Positions 1-8,922 of a stretch of DNA of 35,790 nt are shown here, one piece after another. Positions within the stretch are counted from its first letter, which is position 1, and each line of letters begins with the position of its first letter. This DNA comes from DASYML01 sp036399835. Lineage in GTDB: Bacteria; Acidobacteriota; Blastocatellia; Pyrinomonadales; Pyrinomonadaceae. A model generated the notes under the pieces. The model saw nothing but the letters and a program-made list of their open reading frames with translations. It was not told where the DNA came from and searched no databases. The DNA lies in the NCBI GenBank assembly GCA_036399835.1, contig DASWMI010000035.1, forward strand, positions 1-35,790, in the 5' to 3' direction. A program made the translations under genes and the position numbers.

Positions 1-1985
1 TGTTCATCATCGGGTTGAGGCTCGCTTACCTGCAAATGGTCCAGCACGATGCGCTGAGCGACAGGGCGCGTGCGCAGCAGCAGGGCGAAGTCGAGACTAC
101 GCCTCTGCGCGGGCTGGTCCTGGACCGGAGCGGGCGCGAGCTGGCGCGCAGTATCGAGACCGAATCCTTCTTCGCCATTCCTGCCGATGTGAAGGATGTT
201 GACGGGACGGTGGCGAGGCTCGCGCAGATTCTTCAAATTGATAATAAGGAACGCGCGTCGCTCGGCAAACGTTTGCAGGAGGCGCGGGACGCCAATAAAA
301 AGTTTGCCTGGATTGCTCGCAGGCTGGATGAGGAGCAGGCGGCGAAGGTCCGTGCTTTAAAGCTCGAAGGCATACACTCTCTCAAAGAGCCTAAGCGTTT
401 CTATCCGAACGGCGAGATGGCTGCGCATGTGCTCGGCTTTGTCGGACTGGACGAAGTGGGCCTCGCAGGGGTCGAACAGTTTTATAACGAACGCATCAAG
501 GGCGAGCCGGGCCAGGTCTTTATCGAATGCGACGCGCACCAGCGTCCCTACGGAAGCTTTGAAGTGCAGTCGCGTCCAGGGCAGACGGTCGTCCTGACGA
601 TTGACCAGATGGTCCAGTACCGCACGGAACGCGCGCTCGCGTCTGCCGTCGCCAGCTCGCACGCCAAATCCGGCACGGCCATCGTGCTGGACCCGCGCAC
701 GGGCGAAATCCTGGCGCTCGCCAACGCGCCGACCTTCAACCCGAATAATGTAGCGGCATCGCAGCCAGAGATGCGTCGCAACGGGGCGCTGCAAACCATC
801 TACGAGCCTGGCTCGACCTTCAAGATCGTCGCGTATTCGGCGGCGATTGAGATGGGGCTGGTCAAGCCCGAAGACCGTATTGATTGCCAGATGGGAGCGA
901 TTACAGTGGCCGGGCGTGTGGTCCACGATCATCACGCGTTCGGCTCTTTGACCATCGCGGAGGCGCTCGCTAAATCCAGCAACGTGGCGGCCATCAAGCT
1001 GGGTCTGCGCGTCGGCGATGAGACGATGCACGACTACATTACGCGCTTCGGGTTTGGCGCGCGGACCAGCATCGAACTGCCCGGCGAGGCCAACGGTCTG
1101 CTGCGTCCGGTCAGACGCTGGCAGCCTTCCTCCATCGGCTCGATTGCGATGGGGCAGGAGGTTGGCGTGACGCCCTTGCAGATGGCCGCGGCCTTCGGCG
1201 CGCTCGCTAATGACGGAGTGCGCATCGCGCCGCACTTGGTCCGAGAGATTCGCGCGGCGGACGGCAAGACGCTGGCGCAGGCCCAGCCGGAGCAGCATCG
1301 CGTCATCAGTAGCGAGACTGCCAGGATGCTGCGTAGCATGCTGGAGGGCGTGACCTTGAACGGCACAGCCAAGAAGGCGCAGCTCGACGGCTACTCGGCG
1401 GCTGGCAAGACCGGCACGGCGCAGAAGATTGACCCGCAGACGAAAACTTATTCAAAGACGAAATTCATCGGCTCGTTTGTCGGCTTCGCTCCGGTCCAGA
1501 ATCCGGCCGTCGTGATTATCGTCGTGATAGACGAACCGGCTGGCGCTTATCACGGCGGAGACGTGGCCGCGCCCGTCTTCCGCGAGATAGCTGAACAGAT
1601 TCTGCCCGATCTCAATGTCGCGCCGGATACGGAATTGAGGTCCGCGCCCGAACAGATTGCGCAGGCCTCCCGTCTCTCCGAAGCGCAGGCGAGCATACTC
1701 GAAGAGCTTCAACGCGAAGCTCAGGCACGCGAAGCGACTCTCCCGCAGGTCTCGCAGGATAAAGGGCGAGCGGGCGAGGTCGTTTACGCGCAGGCGACCG
1801 AGCGTGCCGTCTTGATGCCGGACCTGCGCGGTCGCAGCGTGCGCGATGCGGCGATTATCTGCGCGCGGCTCGGGTTGGAACTCGAAGCGCAAGGGGAAGG
1901 ACGCGCTCTGCGACAGAGTCCGGCGGCGGGCGCAGAGGTGATGGCCGGGCAGATTGTCAGGATTGATTTTGCGAGAAGCGACTGA
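1..1985 (+). CDS. ftsI: Peptidoglycan D,D-transpeptidase FtsI/PBP3 with one PASTA domain (5' end missing)
   Basis: Class B penicillin-binding protein that cross-links septal peptidoglycan in the periplasm as partner of FtsW. The reading frame is open to base 3 and encodes FIIG before the first possible start (TTG at 15), the end of a membrane anchor, so the true start lies upstream of the window. Numbering from base 15, the three penicillin-binding motifs are present: STFK with nucleophile Ser267, SSN at 321-323 and KTGTAQ from Lys465. A PBP dimerisation domain precedes them (about 25-190). The last ~55 residues (from VLMPDLRGRSVRDA) form a single PASTA domain, joined by a helical Gln/Glu-rich linker. 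First gene of the dcw cluster visible here; the next gene is not the expected murE. Confidence 0.96.
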   Translation, partial: FIIGLRLAYLQMVQHDALSDRARAQQQGEVETTPLRGLVLDRSGRELARSIETESFFAIPADVKDVDGTVARLAQILQIDNKERASLGKRLQEARDANKKFAWIARRLDEEQAAKVRALKLEGIHSLKEPKRFYPNGEMAAHVLGFVGLDEVGLAGVEQFYNERIKGEPGQVFIECDAHQRPYGSFEVQSRPGQTVVLTIDQMVQYRTERALASAVASSHAKSGTAIVLDPRTGEILALANAPTFNPNNVAASQPEMRRNGALQTIYEPGSTFKIVAYSAAIEMGLVKPEDRIDCQMGAITVAGRVVHDHHAFGSLTIAEALAKSSNVAAIKLGLRVGDETMHDYITRFGFGARTSIELPGEANGLLRPVRRWQPSSIGSIAMGQEVGVTPLQMAAAFGALANDGVRIAPHLVREIRAADGKTLAQAQPEQHRVISSETARMLRSMLEGVTLNGTAKKAQLDGYSAAGKTGTAQKIDPQTKTYSKTKFIGSFVGFAPVQNPAVVIIVVIDEPAGAYHGGDVAAPVFREIAEQILPDLNVAPDTELRSAPEQIAQASRLSEAQASILEELQREAQAREATLPQVSQDKGRAGEVVYAQATERAVLMPDLRGRSVRDAAIICARLGLELEAQGEGRALRQSPAAGAEVMAGQIVRIDFARSD

Positions 1986-1991
1986 AAGGAA

Positions 1992-2055
1992 TTTTTGATT
2001 TTTGATTTGCGATCTGCTTTTTGGAGATTCAAATCTAAGGCTAGAGATTCAAATC
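1992..2055. repeat. Heptad repeat and short direct repeat after ftsI
   Basis: Seven bases after the ftsI stop, the unit TTTTTGA occurs twice and is followed by TTTGCGA (1992-2012), all in a 7-bp period. Just downstream an 11-bp direct repeat AGATTCAAATC occurs at 2025-2035 and 2045-2055. This is the first of several period-7 tracts found at gene junctions in this window. No promoter is evident in the 1986-2106 gap. Confidence 0.6.
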
Positions 2056-2106
2056 CGGGATGAGAGCTTTAAGTCGGATGATGACACCCAATCGAAAATA
2101 AAAACC

Positions 2107-2394
2107 ATGTCCCCTCGACAGACCCCCAAAAAAGAGGATGCCGGTCAGGAAGTCAGAAAGAGAGTTGCGGCCTGTCGCAAACGTTTGCGAACGGTTCGCA
2201 CCATGCGCCGGAGCAAGATACAGGATGGCAAGGACGTTGAGTTGACCCGTCATGACGTCGTGCTGGAAAAGCCTGAAGGTTTGCGTTCGCGGCTGGCGAC
2301 AAATATCTTGATTGATATGGAGGCGGGCGTCTGCTGGCTCGAAGCGCGATTTGCGACAGAGGTTGACCGAAGCCGCTTCCGTGTGCAGGATTGA
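2107..2394 (+). CDS. Small basic hypothetical protein between ftsI and murF
   Basis: A 95-residue ORF read from ATG 2107. An in-frame TTG at 2002 would add 35 residues translated from the repeat-rich gap, so I prefer the ATG. The product is rich in Arg/Lys in its first half (KKED, RKRVAACRKRLR, RTMRRSK) and ends in a more ordinary stretch (ATNILIDMEAGVCWLEAR). I do not recognise a family. No convincing Shine-Dalgarno sequence precedes the ATG. It occupies the slot where murE normally lies, and murF follows 27 bp later behind a GGAGGAGG sequence. It could be a lineage-specific small protein or a chance ORF; its placement inside a tightly packed operon in the same direction is the main support. 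Confidence 0.42.
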   Translation: MSPRQTPKKEDAGQEVRKRVAACRKRLRTVRTMRRSKIQDGKDVELTRHDVVLEKPEGLRSRLATNILIDMEAGVCWLEARFATEVDRSRFRVQD

Positions 2395-2421
2395 GCGCTC
2401 GGAGGAGGTAGCAAAAGGGGC

Positions 2422-3897
2422 GTGGATTTAAGAGAGGCAGCGAGTTTGATGGGCGCGGGCTGCGAGGCTCTGAGCGCCGAGTTGTTTGACAAACAAATAG
2501 CAGGATTTTCCATTGATTCGCGCTCGACCGTGCGGGGCGAGTTGTTCTTTGCGCTCTCGCAGCCAGACTATACTCGCGCGGGCTTTAACGGCGAGTTTGC
2601 CGACGGCCATCTCTTCATCGAGCAGGCCTTCGAGTGCGGCGCTGTTGCCGCGGTCGCACGCCGCGCGAGCGTAGAGAATGATGCGAAGCTGGCTCGCTTC
2701 AGAGACCGTCTGCTGCTGGTTGACGATTGCATCGCGGCCTTACAGACGCTCGCGCGCAAGGTCTACGAAGCCTGGGCGCGTCCGGTCGTCGCCATCACCG
2801 GCAGCGCCGGGAAGACGACGGCCAAGGAGCTGACGGCGCATGTCCTCAAGCTGGCAGGAAGGCGCGTGCTCAAGAGCGAGCGCAACTATAACAACGGGCT
2901 GGGCCTGCCGCTCGCCGTTCTGCAAATGGTCTCGCAAGGGCACAGCCCGTCTGACTACGACCTGGCCGTGCTTGAGATGGGCATGTCTTCGCCGACGCAC
3001 GAGATCGAGCGGCTGTGCAGGATTACGCCGCCGGACATCGGCGTCGAGTTGCTCGTCGCGCCGGTGCATCTCGAATACTTGAAGACGATTGAAGCCATCG
3101 CCGAGGCGAAGGCCGAGTTAATCGAAGGACTCAAGGCCGGTGGCACGGCTGTTCTCAATGCGGATGACGAACGCGTGCTCGCCATGCGCAGCCGCCACGA
3201 TGGACCAACCGTCACTTTCGGTATAGAGCACGCATCGGACGTGATGGCAATCAATGTTGACACGTCCAGATTCGGGCGCAGCCGCTTTCTCTTGCGCACG
3301 CCTCTCGGCGAGGCCCGGGCCGAGTTGCCGCTGCCAGGCCGCCACAACCTGATGAACGCGCTCGCGGCTGCGGCGGTCGCAAGCTGTTTCAGCATCGGGC
3401 CGGAAGAGATCGCGCACGCGCTCAGGAGCGTCAGGCCGCCGCGGATGCGCGGAGAGGTCTTCGACTTCGCGGGCGAGTTCACGGTTGTAGATGATTCCTA
3501 CAACTCCAACCCGCGCTCGCTCCTGAGTATGGTCCAGACGATTGCGGGGAGCGAGGCGCACGCAACGCGCCGCATCGTCGTTGCGGGCGAGATGCTTGAA
3601 CTGGGAGACGAGAGCGCAGAGATGCACCGCGAGGCCGGGCGCGAGATGGCGCGGGCCGGGATAGAGATAGTCTGGGGCGTGCGCGGAATGGCCGAAGAGA
3701 TAGTCGCGGGCGCGCGCGAGGCTGGCGTGCAAGAGGCACGCTTCTTCGCTACTTCGGAAGAGGCCGCCGCAGCGCTCAAAGGCTCTGTCCGCGCGGGCGA
3801 CCTGATTTTAGTTAAAGGCTCACGCGGCGTGCAGACGGACAAGGTGGTCAAGGCTCTGCGTGAGCAGTTCCCGCTCGTCGGGGCCGATGAAAGATGA
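2422..3897 (+). CDS. murF: UDP-MurNAc-tripeptide--D-Ala-D-Ala ligase MurF
   Basis: Cytoplasmic ATP-dependent ligase that adds D-Ala-D-Ala to UDP-MurNAc-tripeptide, completing the pentapeptide. The 491 aa product has the MurF N-terminal domain (GFSIDSRSTVRGELFFAL), a Mur-ligase P-loop ITGSAGKTT (about 125-133), the RNYNN-GLGLPLAVL region typical of MurF, and the C-terminal DDSYNSNPRSL motif, which separates MurF from MurE. The start is GTG 2422 with GGAGGAGG at 2401-2408 upstream; the protein begins directly with the family N-terminus. The 3' end runs into a period-7 repeat. mraY follows after 33 bp, so these genes are probably co-transcribed. Confidence 0.96.
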   Translation: MDLREAASLMGAGCEALSAELFDKQIAGFSIDSRSTVRGELFFALSQPDYTRAGFNGEFADGHLFIEQAFECGAVAAVARRASVENDAKLARFRDRLLLVDDCIAALQTLARKVYEAWARPVVAITGSAGKTTAKELTAHVLKLAGRRVLKSERNYNNGLGLPLAVLQMVSQGHSPSDYDLAVLEMGMSSPTHEIERLCRITPPDIGVELLVAPVHLEYLKTIEAIAEAKAELIEGLKAGGTAVLNADDERVLAMRSRHDGPTVTFGIEHASDVMAINVDTSRFGRSRFLLRTPLGEARAELPLPGRHNLMNALAAAAVASCFSIGPEEIAHALRSVRPPRMRGEVFDFAGEFTVVDDSYNSNPRSLLSMVQTIAGSEAHATRRIVVAGEMLELGDESAEMHREAGREMARAGIEIVWGVRGMAEEIVAGAREAGVQEARFFATSEEAAAALKGSVRAGDLILVKGSRGVQTDKVVKALREQFPLVGADER

Positions 3898-3917
3898 GTC
3901 TCAGACTCCTGACTCTT
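3886..3917. repeat. Period-7 repeat spanning the murF stop codon
   Basis: Degenerate heptads GATGAAA, GATGAGT, then GACTCCT and GACTCTT run across the murF TGA (3895-3897) into the murF-mraY gap. The first units are translated as the last MurF residues (DER). Weaker than the other tracts, but the same period and the same position at a stop codon. Confidence 0.45.
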
Positions 3918-3930
3918 AAACGTTGAACAG

Positions 3931-5073
3931 ATGATCTATTACATCTTTTACGAGTTGCTCTACAACCAACTGAAGGGCGGAGAGTCTTTTCTCGTAAAGG
4001 CGCTCAACGTTTTTCAGTACGTCACTTTCCGCACGGCTTATGCTTCGGTGACGGCGCTACTCATCGCGCTGGTCTTCGGCGGGCGCGTCATCAAGGCTTT
4101 GCGCCAGTGGAATGTGGGCCAGCATATTCGTGAAGAAGGGCCGCAGTCGCACATGGCTAAGCGCGGGACGCCGACGATGGGAGGCGTGCTGATTGTCGGT
4201 TCTGTGCTGCTCTCGACATTGCTCTGGGCCAGGCTCTCGAACCTTTATATCTGGATCGTCATGGCGGCCACACTGCTCTTTGCGGCCATAGGTTTTTCGG
4301 ACGATTACCAGAAGATGGCGAAGAAGCAGAATCTGGGCCTGACCGGCAAGCAGAAGCTGCTCGCGCAGTTTCTCATCGCCGTGGGCGTCTGGGCCGTGCT
4401 CTATTTCTTCACGGATTATTCGTGGAATGTGAGCATCCCTTTCTTCAAGCTGACGGCCATCCCGCGCGGCATCAGCGATATTGGTCCATATCTCTACCTG
4501 TTCTTTATCATCGTCGTCTTGATGGGCGCATCGAACGCGGTGAACCTGACGGACGGGCTGGACGGGCTGGCGACCAGCGTCACCTTTATCGCGATGGCGG
4601 CGCTGACGGCCTTTACTTATCTGAGCAGCGACGCGCGCTGGGCCGCTTACCTGGACCTGACCTGGAAGCCTGAGGCAGCCGAGTTGACCGTCTTCTGCGG
4701 AGCGATGGCGGGCGCAAGCCTCGGGTTTCTCTGGTACAACGCGCCGCCCGCAGAAGTCTTTATGGGAGATGTCGGCAGCCTCGCCATCGGCGGCGCGATT
4801 GGGACTATCGCGGTGCTCACCAAGCAGGAATTTATGCTGGTCATGGTCGGCGGCGTGTTTGTCATCGAAGCCATGTCCGTGATGTTGCAGGTGGCGTCCT
4901 TCAAGATGACGAAACGCCGCATCTTCAAGATGTCGCCGCTGCATCATCACTTCGAGTTGCAGTGGGAGCCGCGATTCGGTCAGAGAACGGTCGAGACGAA
5001 GGTGGTCTTTCGTTTCCTGATTCTGGCGATTCTCTTCGCGCTCCTGAGTCTCTCGACTCTCAAGCTGCGTTGA
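3931..5073 (+). CDS. mraY: Phospho-MurNAc-pentapeptide transferase MraY
   Basis: Integral membrane enzyme that transfers phospho-MurNAc-pentapeptide from UDP onto undecaprenyl phosphate to form lipid I. The 380 aa polytopic protein carries the family signatures: HMAKRGTPTMGG near the N-terminus, the Asp-rich GFSDDYQKM, NLTDGLDGLAT, VFMGDVGSLAIGG and the C-terminal SPLHHHFEL histidine motif, with about ten hydrophobic segments. ATG 3931 gives the usual N-terminus MIYYIFYELLY. Its product is the substrate of MurG, encoded three genes downstream. Confidence 0.97.
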   Translation: MIYYIFYELLYNQLKGGESFLVKALNVFQYVTFRTAYASVTALLIALVFGGRVIKALRQWNVGQHIREEGPQSHMAKRGTPTMGGVLIVGSVLLSTLLWARLSNLYIWIVMAATLLFAAIGFSDDYQKMAKKQNLGLTGKQKLLAQFLIAVGVWAVLYFFTDYSWNVSIPFFKLTAIPRGISDIGPYLYLFFIIVVLMGASNAVNLTDGLDGLATSVTFIAMAALTAFTYLSSDARWAAYLDLTWKPEAAELTVFCGAMAGASLGFLWYNAPPAEVFMGDVGSLAIGGAIGTIAVLTKQEFMLVMVGGVFVIEAMSVMLQVASFKMTKRRIFKMSPLHHHFELQWEPRFGQRTVETKVVFRFLILAILFALLSLSTLKLR

Positions 5074-5120
5074 GACGAAAGAATTGTTTGTTTGATCTTT
5101 GAAAGGCGAAAGTCAGAGAG

Positions 5121-6488
5121 TTGGAAGTCAGGGGCAGGAAAGTTCTGGTGATGGGCGCGGCGCGCAGCGGCATTGCGGCGGCGCGTTTCCTGGCGGCGCG
5201 CGGCGCAACAGTCGCGCTGCACGACCGCAAAGCGCTTGAAGACTGGACCATTGAAGCGCAGGGCTTACGCGCTGAAGGCATCGGCCTTTTACCTGGCGAT
5301 GTCCCATCCTGGCTGCTGGACCAGATTGAGCTGGTCGTGATCAGCCCTGGCGTCCCGACGGGAAGCATCCCGGTGCGTTATGCGGAGCGCGCGGGCGCAG
5401 AGGTCATCGGCGAGATTGAGCTGGCCTACAGATTCATGCGCGGGCGCATCGTCGCCATCACGGGGACCAACGGAAAGACGACGACGACCACGCTCGTCGG
5501 CCAGTTGTTGAGGGACGCGGGGCTTCCAGTGCAGGTCGGCGGCAACATCGGGACGCCGCTTATTTCTCTGGTTGAGGCTTCGCGTGAAGATGGCTGGACA
5601 GTGGCGGAGGTCTCCAGTTTTCAGCTTGAGACGATCAGGGATTTTCATCCGGCAGTCGCCCTCGTCCTGAACGTCACGCCGAACCACATGGACCGTTACG
5701 AGTCCTTTATGGATTACGCGGCGGCCAAGCACAGAATCTTTCGCAACCAGACGGAAGGCGACGTGGCGATACTCAATGCGGACGACGAGGTGGTCTCATC
5801 CTGGTCCAGTGGCTTAAAGGCGCATGTGGTCCAGTTCAGCGTCCGGAGCGAGCTTGAAGAGGGTCTGTTTCTAAGGGGCGGGCGCGAGCTGGTGGCGCGC
5901 ACGCGCGCGGGAGAGCGCGTGTTGTTGAGGCGCGAAGAGATGCAACTGCGCGGGCTGCATAACGTGGAGAATGTGTTGGCGGCGCTGGCTGCCGGGCTGG
6001 CTTGCGGCGCATCGCCCGATTCCATGCGCGAAAGCGTGCGCGGCTTTGGTCCAGTCGAGCATCGGCTTGAGTTTGTCGCCGAGATGGGCGGCGTCAAGTT
6101 TTACAACGACTCGAAGGCGACGAGCGTTGATGCGACCCTCAAGGCTTTGGAGGCCTTCGCGGACGATGCGGGCAAGGTCGTCCTCATCATGGGCGGGCGC
6201 GGTAAGCAAGCCCCTTATGCTCCGCTGGCCGAGCTTGTCCGAGAGCATGCGCGCAAGCTGGTTCTCATAGGCGAGGACGCGGGCGTGATTGAAAAGGAGT
6301 TGTCCGGCATCGTCGAGGGCGAGCGCGCCGGCAATATGCAGGATGCGGTCAAGCGTGCATACAGGGCCGCCGAGCCGGGCGACACAGTGCTGCTCGCGCC
6401 CGCTTGCGCCAGCTTCGACATGTTCAAGAGCTTCGAGCATCGCGGAGAGGTCTTTAAAGAAGCGGTGAAAGAGTTGGTAAACAAATAG
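5121..6488 (+). CDS. murD: UDP-MurNAc-L-Ala--D-Glu ligase MurD
   Basis: Cytoplasmic Mur ligase adding D-glutamate to UDP-MurNAc-L-Ala. The 455 aa protein has the N-terminal Rossmann-like domain (KVLVMGAARSGIAAARFL), P-loop TGTNGKTTTTT starting at residue 114, the VSSFQLE motif, the LNVTPNHMDRY motif and the C-terminal FYNDSKATSVDAT and LIMGGRGK signatures. The only start upstream of the conserved domain in this frame is TTG 5121, which places it about eight residues before KVLVMG; ATG 5150 would cut into the nucleotide-binding fold, so TTG is preferred. The stop codon abuts a heptad-repeat hairpin. Confidence 0.95.
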   Translation: MEVRGRKVLVMGAARSGIAAARFLAARGATVALHDRKALEDWTIEAQGLRAEGIGLLPGDVPSWLLDQIELVVISPGVPTGSIPVRYAERAGAEVIGEIELAYRFMRGRIVAITGTNGKTTTTTLVGQLLRDAGLPVQVGGNIGTPLISLVEASREDGWTVAEVSSFQLETIRDFHPAVALVLNVTPNHMDRYESFMDYAAAKHRIFRNQTEGDVAILNADDEVVSSWSSGLKAHVVQFSVRSELEEGLFLRGGRELVARTRAGERVLLRREEMQLRGLHNVENVLAALAAGLACGASPDSMRESVRGFGPVEHRLEFVAEMGGVKFYNDSKATSVDATLKALEAFADDAGKVVLIMGGRGKQAPYAPLAELVREHARKLVLIGEDAGVIEKELSGIVEGERAGNMQDAVKRAYRAAEPGDTVLLAPACASFDMFKSFEHRGEVFKEAVKELVNK

Positions 6489-6538
6489 TGCTGAGTGCTG
6501 AGCATTGAGTCAATTCCTTTTCACTCAGCACTCAGCAC
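6488..6538. repeat. Heptad-repeat hairpin between murD and ftsW
   Basis: Starting on the last base of the murD stop codon, GTGCTGA occurs twice and is followed by GCATTGA. The complementary heptads ACTCAGC follow downstream. The arms 6488-6502 and 6524-6538 are perfect 15-bp inverted repeats with a 21-nt loop. There is no T-tract immediately after the second arm, so it is not a classical intrinsic terminator and ftsW is probably still in the operon. Confidence 0.8.
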
Positions 6539-6557
6539 CTAGTATCTGGTTTTAGTT

Positions 6558-7784
6558 ATGGCACGAAAGCTACAGGCGGATAAATGGTTGTTTGCGGCGA
6601 CGGCGGGGCTGGCCCTGTTCGGCGTCGTGATGGTCTATAGCGCGTCCGCCGTGATGGCCGCGCAAGAGAACGGCAACCAGTATTACTACGTCATCAAGCA
6701 GGGGATGTGGACCGCCATAGGCTTTGGGGCGATGCTCGTCGTCATGCATTTCGATTACCAGCGCCTGCGTAATCGCAAGATTATCTACGCGCTGCTCGCT
6801 GCGACGGCCCTCTTGCTCGTCGGAGTCTTTGCTTTTCCGCGGATCAACGGCGCGCATCGCTGGATCAGGCTGGCAGGCTTTTCCATACAGCCTTCCGAGA
6901 TGTCCAAGCTCGCTTTGACAATCTTCCTGGCATACTTTCTGGAGAAGCGCGCGGGCGAGGAAAGCTCTTTCTGGCGAACCTTTGTGCCGTGCATGATGGT
7001 GACGGGGCTGCTCGCCGTGCTGGTCGTCGCCGAGCCGGATTTGGGGACGGCCATGATGCTCGCGGTCGTCTGTTTCGTGATGTGTTTTACGGCGGGCGTG
7101 AGGGTCCTGCACCTGGGACTGGCGGCTGCGCCCGCGCTCGTCGGCGTGGCCGGACTATTAATCTTCGTGCCCTGGCGATTGCAGCGGATGGTGACTTTCC
7201 TGGACCCCTGGGCAGACCCGCGCGACAAGGGTTTTCAGGTGGTCCAGTCTTTAATCGCTGTCGGTTCGGGCGGGATCAACGGGCTGGGATTCGCGCAGGG
7301 CAAGCAGAAGCTGTTCTTTCTGCCGTTTGCACATTCGGATTTTATCTTCGCGGTGGTCGGCGAGGAATTGGGATTGCTCGGAGCGCTGACTGTCATGGCG
7401 ATTTTCGCAGTCTTCCTGTGGCGCGGAGTGCGCGCTGCGCTGCTTGCGCCTGACAGGTTCGGGATGCTGCTGGGGCTGGGGCTGGTCACTTCGATTATCG
7501 CGCAGGCGCTCTTTAACATCAGCGTGGTGCTCTCGCTCGTGCCGACGAAGGGCATTCCGCTCCCCTTTATCTCTTACGGCGGTTCGTCGCTTGTGCCGAC
7601 GCTCGTCGCGGCTGGCATCCTGATGAATATTTCGCAGTATGCGAACGCCGGAGGCGGCGTGGATTCACAGGCAGGAGTCCGCGCCGGAAAGACTAAGGAT
7701 GAAGAGAAGCGCTCGCGCAAAGGTTCAGCGCAAACTATCTCTTCATGGCGACGGCGGATTGGCGCAGCACAGGGGATGAGATAG
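6558..7784 (+). CDS. ftsW: Septal peptidoglycan glycosyltransferase FtsW (SEDS)
   Basis: SEDS-family membrane glycosyltransferase that polymerises lipid II at the septum with FtsI. The 408 aa protein has about ten transmembrane segments, SIQPSEMSKLAL and AEPDLGTAMML in the conserved core, the large loop motif FLDPWADPRDKGFQ with GINGLGFAQGKQK, HSDFIFAVVGEELG, and the C-terminal signature KGIPLPFISYGGSSL. The last ~55 residues are a polar cytoplasmic tail rich in Lys/Arg/Ser. ATG 6558 gives MARKLQADKWLF, a good N-terminus before the first membrane span. murG follows after 4 bp. Confidence 0.96.
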   Translation: MARKLQADKWLFAATAGLALFGVVMVYSASAVMAAQENGNQYYYVIKQGMWTAIGFGAMLVVMHFDYQRLRNRKIIYALLAATALLLVGVFAFPRINGAHRWIRLAGFSIQPSEMSKLALTIFLAYFLEKRAGEESSFWRTFVPCMMVTGLLAVLVVAEPDLGTAMMLAVVCFVMCFTAGVRVLHLGLAAAPALVGVAGLLIFVPWRLQRMVTFLDPWADPRDKGFQVVQSLIAVGSGGINGLGFAQGKQKLFFLPFAHSDFIFAVVGEELGLLGALTVMAIFAVFLWRGVRAALLAPDRFGMLLGLGLVTSIIAQALFNISVVLSLVPTKGIPLPFISYGGSSLVPTLVAAGILMNISQYANAGGGVDSQAGVRAGKTKDEEKRSRKGSAQTISSWRRRIGAAQGMR

Positions 7785-7788
7785 AGCG

Positions 7789-8898
7789 ATGCGCGTGATG
7801 TTTGCCGCCGGAGGGACCGGCGGGCATATCTATCCGGCCATCGCCGTGGCGAAAGAGGTCATGCGCCGCGACCCGACAGCGGTCGTCAGGTTCATCGGGA
7901 CGGCGGGGAAAATGGAAACCCGGCTCGTCCCGCAGGCAGGGTTTGAACTATCGCTCATTGAAAGCGCGGGGCTGGTCAACGTCGGACTCGGAGCGCGGCT
8001 GCGCAGCCTCTGGTTAATCCCGAAGGGGATGCAATCGGCGCGACGTTTAATCCGCGAGTTCAAGCCGGATGCGGTGGTTGGCGCGGGCGGTTATGTTTCC
8101 GGTCCAGTGCTCCTGACAGCCGCTCTCTTGCGCGTCCCGACGCTCGTCATGGAATCGAACGCCGTGCCGGGTTTTACCAACCGCATGCTCGCGCGTTTCG
8201 TTGATCGGGCCGCCACTTCGTTTGATGCGGCGCTGCCTTACTTTGGCGGTAAGGGAGTGGTGACGGGCAATCCCATCCGCCGTGAGTTCTTTGATATTCC
8301 GCCGCAGACGCGCGATGCCGAGAGCTTTTCGCTGCTCGTCTTCGGCGGTTCGCTGGGCGCACGCGCCATCAACGAAGCCATGCTCGCCGCGCTGCCGCAT
8401 CTTGAGAGCCAGCGCAAAGTGCTCTCTATCACGCACCAGACGGGCGAGCTGGATTTCGAGAAGGTGGTCCAGGGTTACAAGTTGGCGGGCTGGGAAGAGC
8501 GTGCCGAGGTTCGCAAGTATATTGATGACATGGTCGCTGCCTTTGCGGGCGCGAGTCTCATCATCAGTCGCGCTGGCGCAACCACGAGCGCGGAGTTGAT
8601 GGCGGCGGGCCGCACCGCGATCATGATTCCGCTGCCGGGCCAGCTTGAGCAGCGCAAGAATGCAGAAGCCTTGCAGGAGGCGGGCGCGGCCCGCATGATC
8701 TTGCAAGATGAATTGACAGGCGAAAGGCTCGCGCGCGAGATAGTCTCGCTCGCCAGCGCGCCCGAAGCCTTGACGCAAATGGCAGAGGCGAGCCGCAAGC
8801 TTGCACGCAGTGATGCCGCCGCCGCCACAGTAAATTTGATAGAAGGGCTCATCAGAAACAGCAATCAGCCATCAGCCAAAACAGAAGCTGAGAACTGA
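7789..8898 (+). CDS. murG: Lipid II-forming GlcNAc transferase MurG
   Basis: Peripheral membrane glycosyltransferase that adds GlcNAc from UDP-GlcNAc to lipid I. The 369 aa protein begins with the glycine-rich loop FAAGGTGGHIYPAIA, followed by VVGAGGYVSGPVL, the second G-loop LLVFGGSLGARAIN, and the donor-binding region ISRAGATTSAELMAAG and IPLPGQLEQRKNAEAL. ATG 7789 is 4 bp after ftsW. The final codons (EAEN, stop) are built from a tandem heptad that continues to the murC start, suggesting that the C-terminal tail was made or altered by repeat growth. Confidence 0.97.
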   Translation: MRVMFAAGGTGGHIYPAIAVAKEVMRRDPTAVVRFIGTAGKMETRLVPQAGFELSLIESAGLVNVGLGARLRSLWLIPKGMQSARRLIREFKPDAVVGAGGYVSGPVLLTAALLRVPTLVMESNAVPGFTNRMLARFVDRAATSFDAALPYFGGKGVVTGNPIRREFFDIPPQTRDAESFSLLVFGGSLGARAINEAMLAALPHLESQRKVLSITHQTGELDFEKVVQGYKLAGWEERAEVRKYIDDMVAAFAGASLIISRAGATTSAELMAAGRTAIMIPLPGQLEQRKNAEALQEAGAARMILQDELTGERLAREIVSLASAPEALTQMAEASRKLARSDAAAATVNLIEGLIRNSNQPSAKTEAEN

Positions 8899-8919
8899 AA
8901 ACTGAAAACTGAAAACTGA
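8893..8919. repeat. AACTGAA x4 heptad repeat across the murG stop
   Basis: Four near-perfect tandem copies of AACTGAA. The murG TGA stop lies in the first copy, and the array ends 3 bp before the murC ATG (8923), filling almost the whole intergenic space. There is no second inverted arm here. Any murC ribosome-binding site would have to be in the array, and none of normal strength is visible. Confidence 0.85.
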
Positions 8920-8922
8920 TTA

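Noticed and set aside
357..1298. A 313-aa open frame on the minus strand inside ftsI
   Set aside because: Antisense shadow of the transpeptidase domain.
8893..8919. CRISPR-like direct repeats
   Set aside because: The units are 7 bp with no spacers; this and the other arrays are simple tandem repeats, and no cas gene is present.
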